A DNA stretch of 64,000 nucleotides from Plantago elongata (taxonomy: Eukaryota; Streptophyta; Magnoliopsida; Lamiales; Plantaginaceae). Where the stretch lies: contig JAYMSP010000024.1 of the NCBI GenBank assembly GCA_036897095.1, positions 53,249-117,248 of the forward strand. The letters run 5' to 3'. The notes beneath the pieces were generated by a model. It made no database searches and was not told the DNA's origin. It saw only the letters and a list, made by a program, of their open reading frames with translations. The translations under genes were made by a program, and so were the position numbers. Of the stretch, positions 11,576 to 22,079 are shown piece by piece (position 1 is the first letter of the stretch; each line of letters begins with the position of its first letter).

Positions 11576-11587
11576 ATGAGACTGTGA
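11576..11587 (+). promoter_or_regulatory. Minimal uORF upstream of NIPA start
   Basis: ATG AGA CTG TGA lies 47 bp before the chosen NIPA start, out of frame with it. It would be translated only if the transcript start is upstream, which the AT/CT-rich leader here makes likely. Confidence 0.4.
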
Positions 11588-11622
11588 TACTTGAGATTTC
11601 TGGTTTTATTGGTGCTGCAAAT

Positions 11623-14600
11623 ATGGCAGCGTCGGAGATGGCCGTCGCTGCTGCTGATGTGACGTCGGGTTCTTACGCTGGCATGTCGTCGGATAATATC
11701 AAAGGGCTCGTGTTAGCTTTGTCGTCCAGCTTCTTCATCGGGGCTAGTTTTATTGTTAAGAAGAAGGGGTTGAAGAAGGCAGGAGCTTCCGGTGTTCGTG
11801 CCGGTACGGTTTTACAGTCTATGATGGTCTTTAGTAACTGCATTTTGGTCTTAGGTGTTGAAAATATTGAAATTGTTAGGTATAATTTGTGCAAGTGATG
11901 TTTTGAGTGAGATGAATATTGAATGTAGGATTGCATAAACACCTGGAACACGAGCTTTCATCTGCGACCAGACCATGGTGATTTTGAGTGATATGATTAA
12001 AGTAGAATACCTTTATTATAGTTTGAATGGAAGTTTGGGATGTGAATGAGGACTCAGTTCAGGGTCAGTTAAACGTAGTTCGATAGTGCTGTCATGTGAG
12101 TAGCAAGCTTGGGAGCACCTGTACTCTTGTGGCTCTGGTTTGACTTTTTGCAAGGAACTTGGTAGCTGAATCCTATTGAGAAAGCTATCAATATATACTT
12201 GCAATAAAGAAATTAGTATTGGAACCTCTTTATGTAGCGTAATGTAACATCACAATGCTGTAGCCTTTAGGGACCGTCTCACCTCTAAGACCCTATGAGC
12301 TTCTTTATGGCTATTTTATGAATCAACTTTCTTTCATGTCACATTACATCTCTTATGGTTCTTTGAATTCTAGATGTTGAGTTCACTAACTAAATTTCTT
12401 CATGCAGGAGTTGGTGGATATTCGTATCTATATGAGCCATTGTGGTGGATAGGCATGATAACAAGTAAGTTTTAGCTGTTATGTGTTTCTCTATAGACCA
12501 GAAGTCTTCTCAGTGGAACGCGTCACATCGGTTATCTTAACAAAGAAAAACTAAGTTATAAAATGCATTTGAATAGAATAAAAAAACTAGATGCATTATT
12601 CGTGTTTCTTACTGGCGAATTATTATTTGTCTTAGTTACTTTCTAGCACATAAAGTTGTTTATGTGGATGTTGCTCACAAGAGTGAAACATTATTAGAGT
12701 ATTAGCGACTGCTCTGGACTAATCTGCTCATTGTAGTTTGTACTCTTTGGTATCCTGGAACCAAGTGACAAAATTTAGTTAATCATTCGATGTCCAAGCG
12801 CTCCTGTTTACCATGTGCAAACGCTATGCATTAAAACAAATCAGCATGCTAATTATTCACGCCGAAATGGAGCGATCATCAGATGATTCTTGTTCTTACA
12901 ATCATCGTGATAACATTAGGATGAAAGTCATGTTCTGGGGTCATAAATATTTAATCTGTGCACTTATATAGGCTATATGAAGTAATTATGCAAGTCATAA
13001 AAACTTTATACAGATACTGTATTCAGGGAGTTGTGTATTTTTCTTAGAAGTCTATTATTCTAATATATTATCTTACACTATCGAATTTTCATCAATTAAT
13101 CTACTAATTACAAAAGGCTCCATCCGGAGCTAACAATACTCCAATTCGGATAGTTGGATATCACTTGATAAATTGTCTTAACCTGCAAGAGGATTTCTGT
13201 GACTTGTTGGTGAGCAGTCCCTCAATTTGATCGCCTTTGTTCAACATCATATCCATCCTCTCCCTTTATAGTAAATTCAGTTTCCAGGCAGTGATTTTCT
13301 TTTGAATATGATGAAATGTGGAATGACATTGTGGTCATTGGAGAAATTGAACTGTTTGTCTGTTTGGTGTTTGCAACAGTGATAGTTGGAGAAATAGCAA
13401 ATTTTGCAGCTTATGCCTTTGCACCAGCCATATTGGTTACCCCTCTTGGCGCACTCAGCATTATAATCAGGCATGATATAATTGTATCTTCTATATTTGT
13501 TTTGTTGACTACCATACCTGGTCTTGACTACTGATCAATGTCAGCATATTGCAGTGCTGTACTTGCACATATCATTTTACGTGAGAAGCTACACATTTTT
13601 GGTATTCTGGGCTGTGCTTTATGTGTTGTGGGGTCCACCACTATTGTACTACATGCTCCACAAGAACGGGAAATCGAATCTGTGAGAGAAGTATGGGACC
13701 TTGCCACAGAGCCTGGTACCTATATCTTATACCTACCAAGTCTTTGCAACTACTCGGTTTATTGTGTCAATTCTTCTCTAATCTTGCTGCTGTGCTTATA
13801 GACTTTGCATGTCTTCTGCAGCATTCATGTTTTATGCAGCTCTGGTGATAGCAGTCATTTTCATTCTAATATTTCATTATGTTCCACAATATGGCCAGAC
13901 ACATATATGGTTCTACATCGGTGTTTGTTCGTTAGTTGGGTCATTGTCGGTGAGTAAAGCTAATGTATTAGATGGTCTACTTCGGTTTGCTACTCTTCTA
14001 TCATTTCGAAAGGAAGAATTACAAATTTCAGTTTTTGCAGTAGCTATTGCTAAGTGGTAAAACCATTAAAGCCTGAACGAATACCTTGGCAGGTCATGAG
14101 TGTCAAAGCGCTGGGAATTGCATTGAAACTGACACTGTCGGGAATGAATCAGCTAATATATCCGCAGACATGGCTGTTTGCACTGGTTGTCACAGTTTGT
14201 GTTCTCACGCAAATGAATTACCTTAATAAGGTAACGAAGGCTGAAATCACGTTCAATTTATACTAATGTCTGTAAAACGGAATATGTCAGTCAGTATTTT
14301 AAAGGGTAGGATGCTGTGTGCGCAAGTGAAAAAGTTACTGAAGTTAAATGGAAATGTACAGTGCTATAACTATTACTTATTAGTTTCTTATCTATATAGT
14401 TTTCCATGACAAATTGCTTGCTGTTACTGACTTACTGTTATGCATGGTAACTGATGGCTCCCTGGTTCGAATGCAGGCACTTGACACTTTCAACACTGCC
14501 GTCGTTTCACCTATTTACTATGTGATGTTCACATCCTTCACTATATTGGCGAGTGTAATCATGTTTAAGGTAATCATTGTGCTTCTCATCCAACAATTCA

Positions 14601-15414
14601 TGCTACATTAGATATAAATGGAACATGCTAGAGTGATAGTAGAGGACACAGGACAGTTTTGGATCCCAGAAGCAAGTGGAATTTCAAATCATATTTAATG
14701 TTGTCAAGTGAAATATAATTGTAGATAGCCTTTGAAGTATGATTGTTTTCTACCTACTACATGTGCTTTGGAAAAACCCTCTGGATGGAGGTTTATGTAA
14801 TATTTAAACCATAATGGTGTTCAGTTAATTTCAAAATCCTGCAGGGAGTACCTGTGGATCACCGTTTTACTTTATTATGATTGCATGGAGTGGAGTAGAA
14901 TAAACCCTAGTGTCAACTATTTATCTGCACAAAGCTACTTTGCTTGCCACTATAAATAAATTTGGATGGTAAGTTGGATGACATTTTATTGTTTATATGC
15001 GCCAGGATTGGGACAGGCAGAACCCAACCCAGATAGTCACAGAAATGTGTGGTTTTGTGACGATCCTTTCTGGAACATTTCTTCTTCACAAGACAAAAGA
15101 CATGGCTGTGGATGGTAAGTGGCCGAAGCTTTTTCCAGGTTCAAATACCTTATTTTCCTCTGTGGCTGATTCTGAAGCGCATACTAGCTCGGCCCCTCCT
15201 ATGACACTTTTTGGTGACAGATCTCCATATTGGTGGAGATAGACCTGTATAATGTTTTATGCCTGTTACAGAAAAGGCTATGCATTTATATACTAAATTT
15301 CTTGATGCAGGTGCAGTATCCCCTGGCACGAGGCTTCCAAGACATGGTGATGAAGAGGAGGGGTTCGGGCAAGAAGGCATACCACTAAGACGGCAAGATT
15401 CACGAATGACATGA
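11623..15414 (+). CDS. Magnesium transporter NIPA family (DUF803)
   Basis: Membrane carrier of the NIPA family, annotated in plants as probable Mg2+ transporters. Nine exons joined by hand (11623–11803, 12408–12464, 13380–13470, 13555–13715, 13822–13949, 14093–14230, 14477–14569, 15006–15114, 15311–15414) give an exact 353-residue frame. Visible signatures: [19 protein letters not shown] after helix 1, [97 protein letters not shown] and [20 protein letters not shown]; about nine hydrophobic segments. Intron 3 (13471–13554) has a GC donor: only that choice restores the conserved Ser before AVLAH. ATG 11623 is preferred; an upstream ATG at 11576 opens a three-codon uORF in another frame. Which paralogue it is cannot be told. 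Confidence 0.93.
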
Positions 15415-16115
15415 TGTATTTTCCCTCTCTAACTCTTATCCCATCAAAAGCGAGCCTCTCTGCAGCGTCACAAGTAACCACATGTATTAGATACTGTATT
15501 AATGCTAGATACTCAACTGTATTATTCCTAACGCTCATTGTTTTCATCTGGGTTTGGAGGGAAGAATGCATTTTTACTGCCCTTTCACACAAATACTACT
15601 AGAGAAAGAAATGTGATTACATCTTAGTGATGAACTTGGATTTCCACAACACAAGTGCCATGGTTGAAGGATGTGGATAGATTTTGACTGTAAAAATGCT
15701 TGGGTTCTTAACATTTTGGATGTCAAACAATTGTACCCCCCATCCTGTAGAACTTGCCGATATTGTCATTTACTTCAATTTTTAACTTGAAAATATGTGT
15801 CTATCTTAATGTACGATGTTATTTAAGAAGGGAGTAATTTGTGAGTTGTAACGTGGAAGCGTGTTTAGTAGAAGGTGAGTGCAAAAGTCCTTGTGAAAGA
15901 GATGATCAAAGAGGAGGTTGCTAATTAGAAAATGCCCGCACTTGCGCATTCATATTAGTATTGCACTCGTCGGTATGGTGGTTCAAAATTTTGATTTCAT
16001 CATTCAAAAGTCACAATTCAATATAAAATTATAAACTTGTGTATGCTTATGATATGGTATAACCTTCGCATTTTTAAGTACCTCACTGTTGAAGTATAAA
16101 TTCATCACGTGTATC

Positions 16116-16250
16116 ATTTAATATTAATACAAAATTTATATTATAAAATTAGTATTATGTATTTTTAATACTTTCATTCTTATGTTTGATTATTATTTAA
16201 TATTAATACAAAAATTATATTATAAAATTAGTATTATATATTTTTGACGA
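16116..16250. repeat. 79-bp period tandem duplication
   Basis: ATTTAATATTAATACAAAA...TATTATAAAATTAGTATTAT is present at 16116 and 16195. It abuts the left edge of a SINE copy. Located between NIPA and the EI24-like gene. Confidence 0.8.
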
Positions 16251-16347
16251 CGAAGGTCAAAAATCAGCTCAGTTGGTAATACGTTTCACCTCCAATAAAT
16301 ATGTCGGAGGTTCGAGTCATCTTTTAATCGTTTAAATAAAAAAATAT
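16251..16347 (+). repeat. tRNA-derived SINE, best-preserved copy
   Basis: Box A AGCTCAGTTGG at 16266–16276 and box B GGTTCGAGTC at 16309–16318, spaced as in a Pol III promoter, followed by CATCTTTTAATCGTTTAAAT and an A-rich tail. Four other places in the window share the box-B-to-tail segment. Confidence 0.6.
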
Positions 16348-16751
16348 TACCTTTTAACCGTTTGAAGAAAAGAATTTTAACACTTTCATACTTTCATGTT
16401 TATGTTTGATTATAATTCGACTTTGGTAATAATACTGCTATACAAATTTCAAAAGTTTAAAAGACTAAAAGTGAGCCAAAGTAGAAATAGAGGACTAAAC
16501 GTAGAATTCTCGACTCCATGATTTGAAACACAGCTAAATTATATTGGGACCCTTAAACTATGAACTGAGTTGAGTTAACCTGAGATTTGTAGCAATTGAC
16601 AGAATCAAGACTATCCGATCGAACAATCTGACGAAGACTTGACAAAAACTCAAACCTTGTTTCCCTCTATACAATCAAGTCCAGTGTTCGCGTGACGTGA
16701 TTATCCACAATACCCAATTCCTTGAATCGTCCCATAAACAGAAAAATTGGC

Positions 16752-19296
16752 ATGAGAAATTCAATTGGCAGTTTCACGACGAAGCTCAAGCAAGCATCCA
16801 TCCTCTGGCTAGAGGGTTTCAGAGAAGCTTGCTGTCTTCACCGTGTCGTCATCTATTGTCACCGGTATAAACCAACAAATCCAGTTCTTGCTTAAAGGTG
16901 CCGTTTTCAAGAGAGTTTCAGCTTTTATTTAACTGATGATGAATTTGCAGGTCAAGGGAGCTTGCTATTCGTACAGGCCAGTGTTTTCTCTTAAATGGAT
17001 TTATTTTCTTGGGAAGGTCCGTTTCGATTAACTATGGTTCTGTTCTTGGCAAATTCTCTTTAAAGTTTGCGCCTTTATCGAATTTCTCATACCTGGACTA
17101 TTTAGTTTGTTAGGTAATGTTTCAGAATCGAATTTTTGCATGTGTTGTTAGAATGAGTAGTGGTGGAGAAGTTTTAGTTTATATTGAGAATGTAGGTACG
17201 ATCGAGCTTGAGTTTTCGATGGCTCCATTGATTCATGCTTTACTTTCAAAAAATACTAATTATTCACTTGTGTTTCATTTGTTGTTATAGGTTTATCAGT
17301 TTATGTACTTGTTACCAAACTTTTATGCATAAGGGTGATTTCTCCAGATAAAATTGTTGACTTTATCCTTTACTATATGACACCAGTATCATATTGTTTT
17401 TGCAGTATATATGTTCTAAGATCAGTTGTTATTCCCACATTACAATGGATATTACCTGATGGAGACACATATGCAAGTCTTGACGTGTTGTCCTCATATG
17501 GTGGTGTTTCCAGATTTTATTCGTCACTACGAGTTGGACTGGTTCAGCTCTTCTATGTGAGTGCTTCTGTCAAACTGTAATGTTTCTTTTTTGGTCTATG
17601 TGAAGCTTGTTTGAGCTAGAATTGTATGATCTGTTTGTGTCATCGGAGATAGATGATCAGATCGGTTGGTCTCGAGTATTTATTACTACTGTTCTCGTTT
17701 ACTGACTGTCTTGTATTACTCTTCAATGAATTTACTTTGCTATCTTTACAGGTATTCTGGTTCTGCCCCATGTACATATTCAGCTTTATTCTAAGTACCA
17801 TCTGGTAATTTATGTTCTTTTTCCGTTATCTATAATGCTTTAGTATTTCTTTTAGTTGGAGCATTTTTAGCTTAAATTATATATTTCTGGATGGTGCATT
17901 TCTAATCAGATCTTACATTTCAACTCAGGTACAACGACATAGCAAAATACGGTTTTTTCGCAATAGAGAATCATGGGTTAACTAGTTCAAAAATAGCTGC
18001 GCAGAAGGATTTATCTGCAACACGGCCACCACCAGATACAAGTAATAGTGATAAAGCTACCGACCTTGAAGGGTATGCCTTAAATGTTGCCATGCAGTTT
18101 ATTTCGCGAATGCTAGTTGTTATTGGATGATATGCCTGCTACATTATTTATGATGTTAATTTGCAGTGTAATGATCGGTATATCTGAGCAGATCTATTCA
18201 GTCCTCTTGTTGAGTTTCTTCTTCCTAGAGGTACCATCGCTTTACCTCAGAACCACAAACCACAATGTCATCTTAATTTTGATTATTTAACGAGGTGTTG
18301 TTTGCAGGTGTATGTTACTGGCTTTGTACCTTACGTTGGCAAGTCACTTAACTTTTTGCTCCTTACATGGATGTACGCCTACTATTGTTTCGAGTGAGTG
18401 GTGAAGCCCGTTCTCATTTTTCCTTCTGTAGAAATATGATTTGGCTAAACAAAATGTTGACTGACACTTCCTCCCAACTTAAGGTACAAATGGAATTATT
18501 CGGGTTTAAGTTTGGACAAAAGGCTGGACTTCTTCGAATCAAACTGGCCATTTTTTGCTGGCTTTGGTAAGAATAAATGTCCAGTTTCTTGCTGTTTAAT
18601 GACTTCCATTAACTAAAAAAATTCTAAGTGTAACTTTCTGGAGACTGATATTTTGATCTTATCATTCCAGGTAGCCCATGTGTTCTGCCGCTGTTCTTTT
18701 GCTCTCCACTTGTTAGCTATGGGGTTATGGCTATACTTTATCCATTGGTAAGTGCTGTTCCCCACTCGAAAATAAAATTCAACAACCTATTTGTTGCTTC
18801 ATCTACTTCTCTTGGTACTACCTGCATCATAATCTATGTCAAATCCATTAATAATGACTGTAGAATTAAGATATGTGTCTGAACTTGTACATTCTTCATT
18901 GATCAGATTATTTGAGAACTTAGTTATCTGAGGATATACCTGATTGTCCTACCCTTAATTTGCTTCTGGCTGACAGTAACTTCTTTTTTCCTAGTTTGTT
19001 CTGACTGCTACTGGGTCAGAAGCCGATAAGGTCATTGCTTCACAAAGAAACAAATGGAATGGCACAGGACTGGGAAAAGTTCCAATATTTGTTTCTGCTG
19101 ATTATCTATCGTAAGCCATCCACATCATTCATTATTAATCTAGTACATTTGAACTTCTAACATATGGGAAGTCTCAAATTTTAGTTCTGAATAGCTGATC
19201 AATCTGATTTTGCTTGTCCTGCATCATAGGTTGAAAGTGCTCTCTCTTCTCCCCATCAAACCGCACCAGAAATTACAAGAAGATAAAACACGATGA
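16752..19296 (+). CDS. EI24-like (etoposide-induced 2.4) membrane protein
   Basis: Multi-pass membrane protein of the EI24/PIG8 family. In animals EI24 is an ER protein linked to autophagy and growth control; the plant role is little known. Eleven exons (16752–16864, 16951–17016, 17406–17556, 17752–17804, 17929–18072, 18167–18230, 18308–18393, 18484–18566, 18671–18747, 18995–19110, 19230–19296) give 339 residues with all phases matching. Signatures: WLEGFREACCLHRVVIYCHR at the N-terminus, IRTGQCFLLNGFIFLG, VVIPTLQWILPDGD, YNDIAKYGFF, ISEQIYSVLLLSFFFLE, VPYVGKSLNFLLLTWMYAYY, FFESNWPFFAGFGSPCVL and SPLVSYGVMAILYPL. The basic C-terminus ends KLQEDKTR. Several hydrophobic helices are evident; no signal peptide. 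Confidence 0.9.
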
Positions 19297-19331
19297 TGCT
19301 TCAGAGACAGATATTGTTGTTTACACAAACA

Positions 19332-19434
19332 GCATGTCACATTGTGTATCTATAATGTGTTTATAAACTAAAGAAGCAACAAACCGCATGTCACATTGTG
19401 TATCTATAATGTGTTTATAAACTAAAGAAGCAAA
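19332..19434. repeat. 54-bp tandem duplication in EI24 3' UTR
   Basis: GCATGTCACATTGTGTATCT... is present at 19332 and 19386, nearly identical, starting 36 bp after the stop codon. It therefore probably lies in the transcript. Confidence 0.85.
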
Positions 19435-19781
19435 ATTACAGTTTTACCATCAATAAACAAAAGTAACAAGTAGGGGAGTGTATACGAACCGATCGAGTCG
19501 AGCTTTACTCTAAACGAGCTTTGTTCGTGAATATTTTACTCATGTTAGTGATCGTAATCGTGATCAAGATTGAGCTCGGCTTGTGTTCGGTCATGTTTCA
19601 ATTATGTTCGTGAACGTTCTTAATCTGGAAAAGAAAAGCACATAATCTGACTCTTGGCACTTGCTTAAATGCATGTATCCCAATTAATAAATAATTCTTC
19701 ATCTTAGTCTGAAAGTCTAAGTAAAATGTGATTACAATTCATCTTAGACCTTAGACTGAAAATCAAGTAAAAGGAGATTAC

Positions 19782-19862
19782 ATTTTTTCAAAGTAAAAAT
19801 GACTTGAACTCCTAATTTATAAATTAGAGGTGGAACGTATTATCAACTATGATACAGTTCAC
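19782..19862 (-). repeat. tRNA-derived SINE copy
   Basis: Minus-strand copy. AGTTGATAATACGTTCCACC corresponds to AGTTGGTAATACGTTTCACC of the 16251 copy. It is followed by GGAGTTCAAGTCATTTTTAC and an A-run. Confidence 0.5.
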
Positions 19863-20418
19863 CGTCCGACAAAATTACTCACAATTCGGTATCAACTTGA
19901 AGTAAAAGATTAGTATCATAAAATTGAAGGCAGTTAAGGGAAGCAAAGTAAAATCGAACGTGAGACAAAGTACCAAACTCAATATTTAAAGAAAAGGGTT
20001 ACTAACAAATATATGTGTCATAAATCTATAAAAGCTAATTATCACTTATTCGCAAAATTGAATTATAATTAATCTATTTGATACTTTATTGATAAAATTT
20101 ACATGAGTTATGTTGTAAAATATGAAAACTACATGGGTATATATATGATAAAAGAGTATATATGGGTGTGGCTAAAGACACATGTAGCTCAATCTACCCT
20201 TCGTCCCTGATCAGATATATTTTTCGATCATTTAAAAACTTCCCTACTACAATTATAGTAATTTTATAATGTATGCCTTTTATTATTCACTGATTTGTAA
20301 CTAAATACATTTTTTGCAATTAATCGCTAAATGTAGGAGTTTTCAATTGATGAAAGAAACGTTATATAATTACACTCAGCCATGATAAAATGCATAAAAT
20401 GACTACTTGTAATCTCAT

Positions 20419-20492
20419 GACCGCATAGCGCAGTGGATTAGCGCGTCTGACTTCGGATCAGAAGGTCGTGGGTTTTACTCCCACTGTGGTCG
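20419..20492 (+). tRNA. tRNA-Arg (anticodon UCG), T-loop altered
   Basis: All four arms fold: acceptor GACCGCA/TGTGGTC with one G–U pair, D stem GCGC/GCGC, anticodon stem TCTGA/TCAGA with loop CTTCGGA (anticodon TCG, reads CGA), T stem GTGGG/CCCAC, discriminator G; 74 nt, no intron, no CCA. The T loop is TTTTACT where TTCGACT is expected, so the invariant C56 and purine 57 are both replaced. This also breaks box B and makes a TTTT tract at 20473–20476, a potential Pol III stop. Another T4 follows the gene at 20496. The stems are intact, so the change may be recent; activity is doubtful. Confidence 0.85.
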
Positions 20493-20798
20493 TCATTTTC
20501 CTAGTGTTTTTTGGGCTCTCTTCTCTGTCATGTGGACGGGATACATTTTGCAGTTTCAGTCCATTTCATTTATAATCCAAACGTTAGTATATCAATATTT
20601 AGTTTACTGATTATTGATGATGGGCAGAACAAAAAGAAGTGAAATTAATATATGCTCGACCTGTCTATCAATTTTCAGTGAGTAAATCGTACAATAATGA
20701 TAGTGGATCTTCTTTTAAGTTTACTTAATATTTTAGTTGAATGATGATTGTTGAAAATGAAAATGAACTAATAAATGTACCTATGTGTATATTTGAAT

Positions 20799-21710
20799 GG
20801 GTTAATATCAGTTACACCCCATTAGAAAGTGTGATATATCAAATAAGTCCAAATGTAATTCTAATCCCATGTCGTTAGTTGACTCAATTAGTGAACGAAA
20901 TCAACTTAAAAATGGTCAACTTTTCTGATTATTTTTACAAAAGAAATATTTTCCTATAATTTAGAAAATATTTTAAAAAAAGAAAATAATTTTCGAAATT
21001 AAAAGTAATAAAAAATAAAAAATTAATTATTACAAATTAAGCCCAGAAAATTTATAGTTCTTGTAAGTTGATACCTAAATTTTTTACATATTATTATTTC
21101 TCAAACCCTTCTTCTCCACCACCTTCCACACCAAACCACCAATTTCACCACCTCCATCTTCTTCCTCCTTCATTTTCTGAACCAAAAAAGGCTATGATTC
21201 TTCTTTCTCCTCCATTTTGTCAAAAAAAAAAGAGTAATTAGTTAATCAAAAATAGATTAAAGCTCGCTCGGAGCTGTTTAGGCTCCGACTGGAGCTTCAG
21301 TGGGACAAATCATCCCCGTCAGAGTTTTTTTTGGAGAAAATGAAGAAGCAATGACGACGATGATGGTGGTGGAAATGGTGGTTAGAGGTGATGGAAGATG
21401 GTGGGGGCTATTTTGTTATTTATTAAAGTGTAGGAAGTATGATTTGGGTAGTAAATGAGAAAATCAATTTTTGAGTCTTACTTTCACAATTTAATTATTA
21501 GATAAACATTAAATTTTCATAAATAATGACATCATTAAAAAACAAAGTAGAATTTTGAATTTCCAAACGTTATTCCGTTGACCGCCAGTTGACTTTTAAC
21601 GGTTCGAAATCCAAATGGTTTTTTGGGTGAAAAATATTTTTGTAAAATCCCTCGCCAGGAGGTAGTAAAATGAAAAATCGGACTTTTCAAGAGTGTTTTT
21701 GAATTAATCC
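20799..21710. mobile_element. Foldback non-autonomous Mutator-like element
   Basis: About 0.9 kb with long imperfect inverted arms. The outer ends are GGGTTAAT and ATTAATCC. A CT-rich block at ~21105–21180 (CTCCACCACCTTCCAC, ...TCATTTTCT) is mirrored by an AG-rich block at ~21335–21410 (AGAAAATGAAGAAG, GGTGGTGG). The 9 bp on the left flank (TATTTGAAT) and on the right flank (TATTAGAAT) match at 8 of 9 positions, the target-site size of Mutator elements. No coding sequence. It sits between the tRNA and the MRS2 gene. Confidence 0.55.
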
Positions 21711-22079
21711 TATTAGAATTAATATAGTTTTTAATTAGCTATTGACACAACACCGACCACTAATTAATTGAATTTCGATTCATTTTGGACCATAAAGTTG
21801 GTCATGAGCCGGTATTCGAGATGAGCGTTACACAACCGGTCCATAAGGTCTGATAGAGAGACAGAGATATCTCCTTGGGTAGTGGGTAGGCAAAACAGAG
21901 AAACCACACTAATATTGTCCAGGTACCAACCATTTCATCTGCAATCTGTATGGAGATATGGAAGAATGAGACCAGTATTACCATTTGCCACTACATTGTT
22001 ACTATTACTAATGCTGACACACTAAATATTTCTAATACTCTCTAGAAAAAAGGAGAAGAAGACAACCTCACAAGTAAAG

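Larger units (their letters stand above)
19435..22079. other. Intergenic region
   Basis: Apart from the SINE copy, the tRNA and the foldback element, I see only AT-rich sequence. A patch at about 19480–19620 with repeated GAGCT(C/T)/GTTCGTGAA motifs looks like old transposon debris. The last ~100 bp should contain the MRS2 promoter and leader. Confidence 0.5.
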
